A stretch of DNA of 64,000 nucleotides from Sipunculus nudus (GCA_026874595.1 CM049307.1:58720870-58784869); one strand, 5' to 3'; shown: positions 12,309 to 25,382, counted from the first letter of the stretch. Notes: generated by a model from the sequence alone, not told the origin. Program-made: numbers and translations.

Positions 12309-13662
12309 GACATTGTATTGGTTTAATATCTATTGATAAATATTTATTAATATGTAATTCCTGGCATTTTTTCCCATTTGATGTCTATATTTATTTTCTA
12401 TTGTCTGCAAAAACCAAAAAGCTGCCCTCCCAATGAGGGTTGTTTATTATGCCTTTATATTATATATGTTACATTGTCATTCGTTGTATTTTGTAAAGAG
12501 TTACAGAAATCTTGCAAAGTTAATGTCACTATGTGAATCGTTACGATATGGAGTTTTAAATGAGTCCCGTGAAATAACAAGAAATGCATATTTTTGTGGC
12601 CTCATGCATTCTTTCCCATGACTTTATAAAAAAACACCTGCATGACCAGTGAGTATAACAAGGCATCTAAATTATTATAGAACAATTGCAGGTTATAATC
12701 GTTTGATGTGGAAAACTGAGGAGGCAATGTCCCTCTCCCGACTCCAAACATTTGTCTTTTAAATCATCTGGCACATACGTGTTATTTATTTCAAGTAAAT
12801 AATAATGTCCAATTTGTTGAAAATGGCATTAGCCTGCAAACTGCCTCGATGGTTTTGCTGTATGAGAAGTGTTTGGGACATGTTATGCTTTCCAGTGGGA
12901 TTTGAGGATGACAACAACTTTTAGCTAATGATCATGTGTCAGTATTTCAAAATATTTGTCTGCAAAAATAAAAATATTTAAAACGAATTCTACGTTGTGT
13001 TGAAGGTGTGTCCGTGAGTTCAGAGGTGTTTTGCAGATAAATAAATGATGAGTTAATAAGAATAGTAAATTTATTACTACAGCTGTATCACAATATATTT
13101 TCAAAATATACATGACATCTGCATACCTTAATGCAGATAAAAAAGGAGATTCTTGCAAAAAGATATTTGCACCATATTTTTAATAATTCTGGGACGGCTG
13201 ATCAGCCCATTCCATTTTTTTGTCAAAAAAAGGACCTTACACCAGAATGAGATAATAATTAAATCAATATACGTTTATAAAGGGAATGTGTTTGCCGTGT
13301 CATGTTATGTCGTGTATGACAGAAATTACCAGACCTATCAAATGGTTTAAAGGATAATTCAACATGATATTATTATTATTAAAATGCCATGCTTTAATTA
13401 ATGCGTTTTATCCAGGTTGACATATCAGGTTTTCACCACGTATTTACCTTTCATTTAATCGATTAAACCACATGATGAGGAGACTGGTTCCTTTTAAGTG
13501 ATATTACCCGTCTGCATAATACTTAAAGATATAGAAACAATCATGCTTTTTGTTTCCATACCTGTGACAAGCAGCTAATTAAAATTTAGTCCCATAGAGG
13601 CTACAGATATTTTCATCGAATCTCCCAACATAATTTCAACACGGACGCTCTAACCAATATAC

Positions 13663-13713
<51 letters not shown>

Positions 13714-13960
13714 AGTCGACTGCTGTGTGTAGTACATAATGCGTAATCTGAAAATACCAAATACAATGTACATACTAGTTTATGCTACCGCAGAATACAG
13801 GTCTACATATCGAACTTTAAAACTATCATATCAAGATTCATTATCTTCTTGTTAACATTTTGACAGAGAGCAAAACTTTGATAGGTTTTAGCAAACGCTG
13901 GAAAAAATCAATTGAATGTGGGAAGAGTTTGAGACATCTTACAAAAGGTAGATATTAAGA
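12309..13960. other. non-coding spacer before the segmental duplication
   Basis: No gene was recognised. It contains a (GA)n run at 13668-13712 and ends at the breakpoint of the duplication. Confidence 0.4.
13668..13712. repeat. (GA)n microsatellite
   Basis: A simple GA dinucleotide tract. Confidence 0.95.
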
Positions 13961-14539
13961 TGATTCGTTTAAAACAACAAACTCTTATTTGTTCCTGAAT
14001 GTTTCAGTGCCAGCTCACATTTACCAAGCCCTCAGATGTTGGCAAAATATTTAAAACTCTTAGGGATAAATATATCCCCTTGGGGAACGGTTCAGCGTTC
14101 AATATTTACCACTGAACATTTTTGTTTAAAGTCTTCTATGAACTGACAATGATATTATCTTTCTAGAATTTATTTTAATTACAAAGTCAGTATTTCAATG
14201 AAACATATACAGTTTGACATACAAGGGATAGGTTTCGACCCATATATATATGTCAGTTCCTCTAGTAGGAACCATCGATACTCATATTGAAACTGCCACC
14301 TGATTGTTGTTGACAACATCTAAAAACAAATGAAGATATCGTGTGCATTGGCTTTTACATAAGAGCTAACGATTTAGTATTAACATGAAATTTTGCAGTT
14401 TTACATAGACTGTCTGTGTTTTCATAGATGTTTTTGCCAGTTTACCCAATAAGCAGTCGAAGCTCAACATATATGGAAATAAAGAATATATTAGTCCCTC
14501 GTCCATTAAGGCATATTTATTTCTATATTGTACATACAA

Positions 14540-14820
14540 TTTTTATATTTTTTCCATTAGAGCGTTTGTGCTATCTACGTCAGTCAAAAGACAAATACAT
14601 TTCCTCCAACGAATTAAGTTAGACCTGTTGCCATTTAAAATAGCCGTTTTAAGTAAAATTCCCGAAAAATGTTTTCTATTGTACAAACTTCTATTTCTAT
14701 TGTCGAGCATGGCAATGAGACAGGGGCAATTTAGTAGAGTATGTTTACATTTGTGTCCACATGTCATTGGTATGATCACTTTGTCATTTAGTTCGTACGC
14801 TTTCTGCATTAATGTTTAAT
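14540..14820. other. upstream region of C1 without a supported gene
   Basis: Open frames on both strands (14568-14819 + and 14543-14809 -) are repeated in unit 2 at about 24498 but are shortened there. Neither has a recognisable domain. The - strand frame has Cys/His clusters that could come from an old transposable-element protein, but this is weak. Confidence 0.2.
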
Positions 14821-15462
14821 TAAAATCATGATTTTTTTATCCGCATTATTCATTACTTGCCCAAAGTTGTGTTTCTTTGTCACATAAAGCTACAATAGGT
14901 GTTCATTTAAACCATTTATGTACAGTGCAAACTTCCAGCATATACAAACGTTGCACTAGGGCAACTAACAAATGTATTTTAAAAACGTCTTCATGTCATT
15001 GATTATAGCACTGAAACTCCCCTTTTTTCGTGTGTTTTTCATTGCATGTCAAACCTTTCAGAATTATGCGATGAAATAATAGGTAAATTTGTTTTATTTT
15101 TACCGTTAATGGTTTTTACTCTGAACGACTGTTTTCTTAAATCATTGTGATTCTAAGGACACTTTCACTGTTGGCTATTATTAAACACTGGTATGTTAGG
15201 ATATTCTATTTAAGGACGCTTCACACATCTTTGTAGCCATGCTGCGTGTAAGGGGTCTGAATGGGTACAATTTAACCTCAGTCTGAAATTAAGGGGTATC
15301 ATTCAGTATAATTCTCAGTTGGTAAGAATTTGTATAGTAATCAGAGAACAGATGCGTTTACGTTTATGATGCGTTATCTCATACGCATAATTTCATGTAT
15401 TTGTGTGACAATTGTATATCTTTTGAATTATTCCTGGTTGAAATATTCCAGTATTCCACATT

Positions 15463-17832
15463 ATGGATTTACAATGTTACCTTTCATCTGTGATATTTGC
15501 AGGTAAATCATCCTTTAATTGAATTGGCTATAATTTTTAAAATAACATATTGTGTTTAATCCTTATTTCGAGCCTGTTTTTATTTCTTTCGTTTTTCGCT
15601 GGTTCTTTGATGACAAACTGCAAGAGTCATACAACTGCTGCTTCTAAAAGCAATATAAAAGTAGAAACAACCTAATTAAATGCTAGGATATTAATTTAAA
15701 AGAAAGAAGTTTCAACGTAGAAAGTAGTCAAATATGTTCACATCTTCTGAACTGAACATTATAATTTTGGCATTTGCAACTTGTTCTAATAGAAAGGAGG
15801 TTTAAAGTACCACTACATACGATAGATGCAAGGGTAATTGGCTGTTATAAAAAAAATGTTTAAAAAAAATACAGTCACGTCATTAATATATAAACTTTCT
15901 TTAGTATGATTGAAATGGCAATCTCTGTTTATATACCACTGGCGTAAATATTTCCAGTCATGCTGTCTGGAGCGCATAGCATTCTGTGTAAAATAGAACA
16001 TGGCATGGAGGCGGTATCAAACACGACAGAAAGAATCCTAGCGAGAGGATCATCTCTGGCGAATCAAAGGCAAACATGTCTTACTCTCTGTGATGCACAG
16101 CCAGCATGTCTGGCCATGACAATATTCTCAGATGGAACATGTGACTTGGTTCTTTCATCTGATTGGACCACTAAACCAAAGAAAGGAGGAACTATGTGTC
16201 AGGCTTTGCGAAGTATGCAAAATTATACCTTAACGAGAATTTGATACTTAAGTTTGTCCTAATATCTTCTAATTAATTATGTGGTCTCTACGTAAATAGT
16301 TTATTTGACGAAAGGGGTGATCTCCATGGGTTGGAACCTTTATATGCGTAGTTAATTTGCTTAGGTAGTTGTTTCCGTGTTATATCTTTTATATAAAGAC
16401 TCTTTGTTTTTTGGGTTAGATGTGCATAAAAGCCATATATTATCAATGAGAGAAAATCATTAATCATTAATAACTCAATCACTCGACAAGTCGACGGGAC
16501 AGGGATGTTGTCACAGCTGTTGAGAGATACTGAGATGTTAAGGTAGACAAGTTACATGTGTCTTACTTTTCTTTCATTTGATCCGCTCAGGGTAAACTCT
16601 TTTATCATTAATCACTGCAGGGTCGGCGAAATCCGGGACACTATCGGATTCTGCACAGAGAAGAAAAGAGCAAAGCCATATGGCGAGATTTGGTAAGTAT
16701 TTTTCATGAGCTGTTCAACAAATAAAATATCTGAATATTGGAATATATTATTTAAGAGGTTTGTGGATTTAGTGGACCATCAGTATAATGATATAATATA
16801 AGCATAATCTAAACGAATCTTACATATTGGTGTTTCTATACATAGACGCTTCATTCTTAATTTAAAATGTGAGTCATATATCAATAAAACATATGAGGAA
16901 AGGTTGAGCAGCTGCATTGAAAATGAAGTTAATAAACAGGAATTATGACTCATTTTCTTCCAACCTTTTGGGTATGTCACTGTTGAGCTGAAACAATATT
17001 CCCTTCTCGTTCGGTGTTCCCTCGGGTATCTGTTCAATCTGATATAAATACATTATATAATACAATTAAATTATTAGATAATGGATACACAGTGTGAATG
17101 TTATTATAAAGTGCGATCGGGAAAATGGAATCCTCTTGAAATAATGAAAAACTGTCAATCGAATTTTGACGGCCGAATATGAAAACAACCACAGTTGTCC
17201 ATGTCTGGAGATGTGGAGGGTTCGGCCACGGTGTTTTCTGCGCAATGCAGTTGAATATTGCAAGCATTTCTAATCGACCGAGGGTTTGTTGATAAGTTAA
17301 TGTGTAGAAGGAAGACCATGGGGCTTCCTATTCACAAAACTGTTTTCCCGATAACTCCCCTTCACGATAACCGTGAATCGGAAACATAAAGGCAAACCGT
17401 AGTATCTTCATTCGGAAAACGGATCCCCATTCGCCTCCTCAATTGCGTCCGCGCATATGGAAACCTCCTAGCTATATTACTCTTCCAATTGTAGCTGTGG
17501 CGCCTTTCTGCAGGTCCTCACGAATGGAAACTAGGTTGTAGAATGTCACGGTGGAAAGAGTACTACACTTATAGTACTGTCTATACCATTTATAGTGTTT
17601 TATACTTTAAAAGTAATTGGGATACGCTATTTTTATTGAAGAATGCCCTGCCGGATTCAGCGACATGTATGAAGGTCCATCTGCCAATGAGGAAACTAGT
17701 ATTCCATCCTGCTATCTACACATAAAGGTACCTATTATACTTAAACCGTCTTTCTTCTCCGATATGCATAAGGTGGATATATACAGTTTCTTATGCAGTA
17801 ACGTGCATTAGGTTAACTAGCAGAAAAAATAC

Positions 17833-17869
<37 letters not shown>

Positions 17870-18414
17870 CTAAGATTTCTGTGTTTTTTTTAACAGATTT
17901 CTCAAAGTTGGACATCCGCTGGACGCTTATGTCAGGAATACAACGCTTCTCTTCTAGTTGTCGAGTCAGAGATGGAACAGTTACATGTCGAAGAATTTAT
18001 AAAAGCAAACCAAGAACCACCTAGTAGGTCTAAATTAATCAAATGAAACCTAGAGCCCCCTATAAAGTCTGTTCCTATACGCTTCCTGTATTTTGTTTAT
18101 TGAAATTCAACAATATTTTTAATCTTGATAAAAAACTGTTATGTTTTCAAAACTATATATATTTATCTGCAGTACTCCTGAGATATTACTGGACATCTGC
18201 CTATTATGATGAGAAGAGAATGAAATGGAAGTGGAATTCTACTGGTGAAATCATGGACTACGAAAACTGGGCTCCTGGTTTTCCATTTCTCGTTATGTCT
18301 GGAGAATATTGTGCTGGAGTTAGCATGTCTCTTCTATTCAGATGGGCAAATGCCGAATGCACAATGGCTTTGAGGAGCATTTGTGAAATTCCCGCACGAA
18401 AAATCAATGTTTAA
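15463..18414 (+). CDS. Gene C1: secreted PAN/apple-like + C-type lectin-like protein
   Basis: This is a six-exon model: 15463-15502, 15958-16212, 16621-16692, 17642-17727, 17897-18023 and 18173-18414, giving 273 aa with GT/AG junctions and consistent phases (1,1,1,0,1). Exon 1 (MDLQCYLSSVIFA) starts the signal peptide. Exon 2 holds six Cys in a PAN/apple-like pattern (LCKIEHG, QTCLTLCDAQPACLAM, GTCDL, MCQ). Exon 3 is a short basic/serine linker. Exons 4-6 form a CTLD: ECPAGFSDMY, SCYLHIK, SAGRLCQEYNASLLVVESE, WKWNSTGE, YENW, GEYCAGV, FRWANAEC and SICEIP. All canonical CTLD cysteines are present, unlike A and E. WAPG replaces EPN, and WANAEC lacks the WND Asp, so Ca-dependent sugar binding is doubtful. 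An ATTAAA at 18464 may serve polyadenylation. The PAN call rests on cysteine spacing only. Confidence 0.8.
17838..17870. repeat. (TA)n microsatellite in C1 intron 4
   Basis: A short AT tract just before exon 5. The matching place in C2 has expanded to about 80 bp of CA plus TA repeats. Confidence 0.95.
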
Positions 18415-18799
18415 CGTAGATACCAAAGGCGCCATTCGTATTGTGTTACTGTACAAGATATTTATTAAAGTCTCGCACTCATTCGATTAGGGGAAAGTAG
18501 AAATATTATAAGTATGCACAATTCTAACCTAAAATGTTTCACTAGACTAACTGTTGGCCTTAATATCGTGGTGTATATATTTTAGTGACACTACAAGGTC
18601 TTTACCCGAATGCAGCATGCAACATATGTCAGTGGTGACATTTTTTTTCTATCAAGTGGCGTCTCTAATGATATCTGTCAGAATCGGTCCACCGACCGCA
18701 TTAATATTCATAAACCCTTTGTTTGGTACTATTATTTCATCATCTACTGATACAGTGTATAAATATTTTTTCCAATAACAAGGGCAACATAACATAACT

Positions 18800-19125
18800 A
18801 CCGGCTTCTGTGGCTCTAGGGTAGAGCACAGGGCTCCTGAGTTCGAATTTTAGTCGATCCGATGAGATCTTTTCACGGATAGCCCCCACCCAGGGTGAGC
18901 GCCCCGCAGGCTTAATGAGTCCTGGTTTACTCGCAAACGAGTGCGCCTTTCGGGGGGTTTCTCGATGTTATGACCCAATAATCGGGATAACACACACCCA
19001 GGACCCGCAGGAGTGAAACACCGAGCCTGGTTGACGCCAGAATTATCGCGTGTAAGCCCCTGTCACGTAGTCCGAAACTGGAATGGAATTCTGCTGATGT
19101 ACATAATACTTAGTTAAGCAAGCCT
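18800..19125 (+). mobile_element. tRNA-derived SINE (unit 1 copy)
   Basis: The head has an A-box-like TGGCTCTAGGGTAGAGC and a B-box-like GAGTTCGAATTTTA, followed by a GC-rich body and an AT tail. The same insertion is present in unit 2, so it pre-dates the duplication. A third member is at 37.56 kb. Confidence 0.75.
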
Positions 19126-19744
19126 TTAAAAAATATCTCTTTTTTTTATGAAAAAAACATAACATGGCTTAGCTTTATATTGCTTATCGCCCCTGTCCAT
19201 CTTGTATCAGTGATCTCGTGCTTTACATTTAGTAGAATATGTTTCTCCCATTTATTTTGATATGTCCGGGGGTAAGCTTATATACTATGCTTGCATTTTT
19301 ACGCCATAATGATAACAAAGGTGATTCCCAATTGCCTTTGGAGTAAATATCTTGCATTTATTGATAGACCGCATGGCAATCCCTGCGTGAAAGGGATAAC
19401 CACAGTGCCCTATACATACCTCTTGACGTTGCGGCAAATATTGTTTAAGTCACTTGATTAAAACACCACCGCCGCCAACTCCGATACCCTAAACCGCCCT
19501 TTACGTTGCACAGCTTTGGTACAGGACAGGCTTTAGAGTAACAAATATGCCCTGCTTTTTATTGTGAATCGCATATCGGTATATAAAGCATATACATGCA
19601 TACCAATGGGTCTTTTGAATTCTTCTACCACTGAAACTGATGAAAACTTATAGTTTCACTACGCATGCAATCTTAAGGTACCTGGTTCTACAGTTGTCCT
19701 TAAAAATTTAGAAAATCCAACCTGTTTTTTATTCGTATTTTGCC

Positions 19745-19785
19745 TGTTAGATATATATATATATAATATATATATATATATATTT
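19745..19785. repeat. (TA)n microsatellite
   Basis: The tract is longer in unit 2 (30106-30156), where it is followed by (TTTA)n. Confidence 0.9.
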
Positions 19786-20084
19786 ATTTTTGTGACATGT
19801 ACACCATGTTTTACAATCAACATTCCATACACGTCTTATATGTATCCACCCTCCTGGACTTTTATGACAGCAATTGGTTAACATGTTCACATTCCAGTTT
19901 GCAATAAACTATTCACAAGAAATTATATTCATATTATTTAACTGGACGTGTCTTCTTAATTACCTACATAATATGCTAGTTTATATTCTTCATGTATCCC
20001 TTTCAAAACGAGCCCATAAGTTTCTAACAATTCCTTTATAATATGAGATATAAATTTATCTTATTTTATTCAGATGAATAATTT

Positions 20085-20265
20085 GTGAGTTCTTGTCGTA
20101 TAGTGTGCCATATAACTCGTTATTTATCCTCCACTTTTAACTATCACAGACTTCACAGATTCTTTCTTCTGTTTTCATTTTTCTGTAACGCCCTGTCTCC
20201 AAATCTCTATTGTTCGTGTGGTACCAAAATTACGACGAATTGGCTTAGTTAGATCCCATATTGTT
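20085..20265 (-). pseudogene. LINE C-terminal fragment (unit 1 copy)
   Basis: With frame changes the - strand gives DLETGRY, then MKTEERICEVCDS, then a VEDE-like stretch. This recalls the Cys-bearing tail motif ETGRY...ER-CE-C...VEDE of several non-LTR retrotransposons. It is too decayed to classify and is also present at 30460-30640. Confidence 0.35.
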
Positions 20266-20879
20266 GTTTTGACGAGGGAAGGTTTAATTAGATTATTAAT
20301 ACACTAATTTATGTCTGTTAGAGCGAGCAAGTTTATTCTTCCAACTGTTGGTGTTGCCTTGTTGGTATAGCGTTGTACTTTAGTCCAAAGCCAGCTGAAA
20401 TAGAGTGAAAATCGAAGATCTGAGTTTTTCTTTCATCTGTCTTCCAAACTTTTCTTTCAGTGATGAGGCGGTCATTAAAAAAAGGGAACAAAGGCAATAA
20501 AAATACTGAAAAAAATGTCACTTTACGCCTGATTCGAAAATATGGCCAGTTTACAATAATATTGTCAATTTCCTTCTTGTATCACATTCGTTATATATTA
20601 AATAGTATGCATAAGTTACCTGATATGTGTCGTAGGAACAAACAGGGTGAATAAAAAGACAGAAGAGCTAATGTCCCAACGAGAAGCGAAAAGACCCTCC
20701 AACATTCCATCAGTCCTTTTTTATTACACTGTTGATAATGTTGAAATGGAAATAATAAAGAGGTTTTTTTAAAAGCACATTTTCATACATTTGTCATTAT
20801 GGAAAAGTTCCATTAGTATGATGGTTTATCGGCGTCGAGTAAAAATGTATGCGGTTTCATAAGCGATGATTTGAAAATT

Positions 20880-20955
20880 AAATAAACTTATGATCGATTA
20901 CTAATCGAGTATTTGATTTACTTTGTATATTACCTTGAAATCAGTTAAAATATGT
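20880..20955. other. inverted segment at the unit 1/unit 2 difference
   Basis: Here unit 1 is the reverse complement of about 32695-32770 in unit 2 (shared core CGATTACTAATCGAGTA). It lies where unit 1 lacks about 1.4 kb that unit 2 has. Confidence 0.7.
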
Positions 20956-20999
20956 ACTAATATGTACTAGCTTAACTGCATACTACTTTGACACACGTA

Positions 21000-21265
21000 C
21001 CTGGTGCAGTGTTATATATGTGAGGTTAACTGCCTTTAACAAATTCCCCGTCTCGCTCCATTACGGTCGCCTTGCATGTCATCTGTTTGCCCCTAACAGC
21101 ACATCGCCATATGTGACCGTTGGGCGCCTGCGGTCCACTTTCTTGGTGTACTGGTAGCCCGCGTTGTCAACTTGCTGCAGTCTTGCAGCGCTGACATATA
21201 TAGTAAACAATCCATATCACAGATAAATGGAGTCCGTACGTGGCGGACTAGTTGTCAACCAATAG
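21000..21265 (-). pseudogene. FLYWCH zinc-finger exon relic, unit 1
   Basis: The - strand reads DNAGYQYTKKVDRRRPTVTY. After a one-base loss it continues RCAVRGKQMTCKATVMERDG, then EFVKGS and a TAA where unit 2 has Gln. This matches the FLYWCH pattern (GY-Y...WRC...CKA). The donor GTACGT after the exon is intact. The exon start is split by a 79-bp insertion at 21172-21250 flanked by GTTGTCAAC. Confidence 0.65.
21172..21250. mobile_element. 79-bp insertion with 9-bp target duplication
   Basis: GTTGTCAAC at 21163-21171 is repeated at 21251-21259. The intervening 79 bp are missing from the matching place in unit 2, where GTTGTCAAC occurs once. No clear terminal inverted repeat is visible. A 9-bp target duplication is usual for Mutator-like elements among others. 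Confidence 0.55.
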
Positions 21266-21563
21266 GTCATTTATCAACCATTTATTTTATGTATATAAAT
21301 AAATATATATAAACATATATATATTTACCGATTTGTATTTTTTAATATAAAATTATACATTATATTGAAACAATATCCAACTCCGTTACATATATTACAT
21401 ATGATGCCTATGCTCAGAAAATTGGCCAAGGTTTTACACAAAGTTAAAAGTATAATTTCACATATATTTCTAATTTCTACCCTTTTAGTTATAGCATTAT
21501 ATTTTAATTAAGAAGATTGCTTTCTAATATACGCTTTTTAAATGTGCTATAAAGTAAACCGTC

Positions 21564-23846
21564 ATAGAATTATTTCACAACCGACCTTGGGCGGTTCGAA
21601 GCCGATCCTATCTTTCGGTAGCTCCGTCGTTCGCTCGGAACTGATTCCATTAATTGCGGGGCGGGAGGGGCCAGATCACTTTCGTCAAATGGAGTTTTTG
21701 CTGCCTACTCGGGTCCAGGGCCAGGACGCCCCACTACAGTCTCTACTGGTGTTGTCCGGGGCTTCTGGCGCGATTGCTGCCTCCTCGAGTCCAGAGCCAG
21801 GACGCTCTACCACATTCTCCACTGGTGTGTCCGGGGCTGCTGGTGCGTTTGCTGCCTCCTCGGGTCCAGGGCCAGGACGCTCCACTAAATTGTCCAATAG
21901 TGTGTCCGGGGCCGCTGGTGCGTTTGCTGCCTCCTCGGGTCCAGGGACAGGACCCTCAAACACAGTCTTCACTGGTGTGTGCGGGGCTGCTGGTGCGTTT
22001 GCTGCCTCCTCGGTCAAGGGCCAGGACGCTCTGCCACAGTCGCAACTGGTATGTCCGGGGCTGCTGGTGCGTTTGCTACCTCCTCGGGTCCAGGGCCAGG
22101 ACGCTCAACCACAGTCTCCACTGGTGTGTCCGGGGCTGCTGGTGCGTTTGCTGCCTCCTCGGGTCCAGGGCCAGGACTCTCAACCACAGTCTCCACTGGT
22201 GTGTCCGGGGCTGCTGGTGCGTTTGCTGCCTCCTCGGGTCCAGGGCCAGGACGCTCAACCACAGTCTCCACTGGTGTGTCCGGGACTGCTGGTGCGTTTG
22301 CTGCCTCCTCGGGTCCAGGGCCAGGACGCTCAATCACAGTCTCCACTGGTGTGTCCGGGGCTGCTGGTGCGTTTGCTTCCTCCTCGGGTCCAGGGCCAGG
22401 ACGCTCAACCACAGTCTCCACTGGTGTGTCCGGGGCTGCTGGTGCGTTTGCTGCCTCCTCGGGTCCAGGGCCAGGACGCTCAACCACAGTCTCCACTGGT
22501 GTGTCCGGGGCTGCTGGTGCGTTTGCTGCCTCCTCGGGTCTAGGGCCAGGACGCTCAACCATAGTCTCCAATGGTGTGTCCGGGGCTGCTGGTGCGTTTG
22601 CTGCCTCCTCGATTCCTGGGCCAGGACGCTCCACCACAGTCTCCACTGATGTGTCCGGGGCTGCTGGTGCGTTTGCTGCCTCCTCGATTCCCGGGCCAGG
22701 ACGCTCAACCACAGTCTCCACTGGTGTGTCCGGGGCTGCTGGTGCGTTTGCTGCCTCCTCGATTCCCGGGCCAGGACGCTCAACCACAGTCTCCACTGGT
22801 GTGTCCGGAACTGCTAGTGCGTTTGCTGCCTCCTCGGGTCCAGGGCCAGGACGCTCAACCACAGTCTCCACTGGTGTGTCCGGGGCTGCTGGTGCGTTTG
22901 CTGCCTCCTCGGGTCCAGGGCCAGGACGCTCAACCACAGTCTCCACTGGTGTGTCCGGGACTGCTGGTGCGTTTGCTGCCTCCTCGGGTCCAGGGCCAGT
23001 ACGCTCAACCTCAGTCTCCACTGGTGTGTCCGGGACTGCTGGTGCGTTTGCTGCCTCCTCGGGTCCAGGGCCAGGACGCTCAACCACAGTCTCCACTGGT
23101 GTGTCCGGGACTGCTGGTGCGTTTGCTGCCTCCTCGGGTCCAGGGCCAGGACGCTCAACCTCAGTCTCCACTGGTGTGTCCGGGACTGCTGGTGCGTTTG
23201 CTGCCTCCACGGGTCCAGGGCCAGGACGCTCAACCACAGTCTCCACTGGTGTGTCCGGGGCTGTTGGTGCGTTTGCTGCCTCCTCGGGTCCAGGGCCAGG
23301 ACGCTCAACCACAGTCTCCACTGGTGTGTCCGGGGCTGCTGGTGCGTTTGCTGCCTCCTCGGGTCCAGGGCCAGGACGCTCAACCACAGTCTCCACTGGT
23401 GTGTCCGGGGCTGCTGGTGCGTTTGCTGCCTCCTCGGGTCCAGGGCCAGGACGCTCAACCTCAGTCTCCACTGGTGTGTCCGGGACTGCTGGTGCGTTTG
23501 CTGCCTCCTCGGGTCCAGGGCCAGGACGCTCAACCTCAGTCTCCACTGGTGTGTCCGGGACTGCTGGTGCGTTTGCTGCCTCCTCGGGTCCAGGGCCAGG
23601 ACGCTCAACCACAGTCTCCACTGGTGTGTCCGGGACTGCTGGTGCGTTTGCTGCCTCCTCGGGTCCAGGGCCAGGACGCTCAACCTCAGTCTCCACTGGT
23701 GTGTCCGGGACTGCTGGTGCGTTTGCTGCCTCCTCGGGTCCAGGGCAAGGACGCTCAACCACAGTCTCCACTGGTGTGTCCGGGGCTGCTGGTGCGTTTG
23801 CTGCCTCCTCGGGTCCAGGGCCAGGACGCTCAACCACAGTCTCCAC
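21564..23846 (-). pseudogene. Gene H, unit 1: repeat exon and tail of a PHD/FLYWCH-family gene
   Basis: The - strand frame reads tandem 25-aa repeats (core VERPGPGPEEAANAPAAPDT) as one open stretch from 23846 to about 22014. After indels and a GAG-to-TAG change it joins the unique tail AAKTPFDESDLAPPAPQ, MESVPSERRSYRKIGSASNR and a donor near 21590. The same tail and frame occur in unit 2, where PHD and FLYWCH exons flank it, so the - strand is the ancestral coding strand. The PHD part is missing because the duplication junction cuts the repeat array. Confidence 0.6.
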
Positions 23847-23880
23847 TGGTGTGTCCGGGGCTGCTGGTGCGTTTGCTGCC
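21703..23880. repeat. 75-bp minisatellite, about 29 copies (unit 1)
   Basis: The period is 75 bp, which equals 25 codons, so reading frames stay open in several frames on both strands. Units alternate between variants (ggtccaggg against attcccggg; ccacagtc against cctcagtc), which shows block-wise amplification. GC content is far above the surroundings. Confidence 0.95.
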
Positions 23881-25382
23881 GATGATGATTCGTTTAAAAC
23901 AACAAACTCTTATTTTTTTCCTGAATGTTTCAGTGCCAGCTCAAATTTACCAAGCCCTCAGATGTTGGCCAAATATTGAAAACTCTAAGGGATAAATATA
24001 TCCCCTTGGGGAACGGTTCAGCTTTCAATATTTACCACTGAACATTTTTGTTTAAAGTCTTCTATGAACTGACAGTGATATTATCCTTCGATAATTTATT
24101 TTAATTAAAAAGTCAGTATTTCAATTAACAATAATACAGTTCGACATACAAGGGATTGGTTTCGACCCATATATATACATATATATGTCAGTTCCTCTAG
24201 TAGGAACCATCGATACTCATATTGAAACTGCCACCTGATTTTTGTTGACAACACCTAAAAACAAATGAATTTGAAGATATCGTGTTCATTGGCTTTTACA
24301 TTAGAGCTAACGATTTAGTATTAACATGAAATTAAGGAGTCTTACATAGACTGTGTTTTCGTAGATGTTTTTGCCAATTTACCCAATAAGCAGTCGAAGC
24401 TCAACATACATTGAAATAAAGAATATATTAGTCCGTCGTCCATTAATGCATATTTAATTGCACATACATTTTTTATATTTTTTCAATTAGAGCGTTTGTG
24501 CTATCTACGTCAGTCAAAAGACAAATACATTTCCTCCAACGAATTAAGTTAGACCTGTTGCCATTTAAAATAACCGTTTCAAGTAAAATTCCTGAAAAAT
24601 GTTTTCTATTGTACAAACTTCTATTTCTATTGTCGAGCAAGGCAATGAGACAGGGGCAATTTAGTAGAGTATATTTACATTTGTGTCCACGTCATTGATA
24701 TGATCACTTTGTCATTTAGTTCGTACGCTTTCTGCATTAATGTTTAATTAAAAGCATGATTTTTTTTATCCGCATTATTCATTACTTGCCCGAAGTTGTG
24801 TTTCTTTGTCACATAATAGGTGTTCATTTAAACCATTTATGTACAGTGCAAACTTCCAGCATATACAAACGGCAACTAACAAATGTATTTTAACAACGTC
24901 TTCATGTCATTGATTATAGAACTGAATCTCCTCTTTTTTCGTGTGTTTTTCATAGTATGTCAAACCTTTCAGAATTATGCGATGAAAGAATAGGTAAATT
25001 TGTTTTATTGTTACCGTTAATGGTTTTACTCTGAACGGGTGTTTTCTTAAATCATTGTGATTCTAAGGACACGTTCACTGTTGGCTATTAAACACTGGTA
25101 TGTTAGGATATTCTATATAACGACATTTCACACATCTTTGTAGCCATGCTGTGTGCAAGGGGTCTGAATGGGTACAATTTAACCTCAGTCTGAAATTAGA
25201 GGTATCATTCAGTATAATTCTCAGTTGGTAAGAATTTGTATAGTAATCAGAGAACAGATGCGTTAACGTTTATGATGCGTTATCTCATACGATAAAGTTT
25301 GTGTTGCGATAATTTCATGTATTTGTGTGACAAATGTATATCTTTTGAATTATTCCTGGTTGATATTCCAGTATTCCACATT

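Larger units (their letters stand above)
13961..23885 (+). repeat. segmental tandem duplication, unit 1
   Basis: From 13961 the sequence matches 23886 onward base for base with scattered substitutions and small indels. It runs through gene C1, a SINE, a LINE fragment and the minisatellite-bearing gene H relic. The junction with unit 2 lies inside the minisatellite, where the short shared string gatgattcg marks the breakpoint. Unit length is about 9.9 kb. Confidence 0.9.

Noticed and set aside
14543-14819. Overlapping frames upstream of C1
   Set aside because: Broken in the unit 2 copy and without a recognisable domain on either strand.
18800-19125. tRNA gene at the SINE head
   Set aside because: A- and B-box-like motifs are present, but the sequence does not fold as a full tRNA and is followed by the SINE body found in three places.
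21703-23880. Regular repeats as a CRISPR array
   Set aside because: Units are contiguous 75-bp tandem copies without unique spacers, in a eukaryotic context.
21979-23979. Long + strand open frame (666 aa, SSGPGPGRSTT repeats) as a mucin or collagen-like gene
   Set aside because: The 75-bp unit is a multiple of 3, so several frames stay open by default. Only the - strand frame continues into unique coding sequence (PHD-like exon, tail, FLYWCH).
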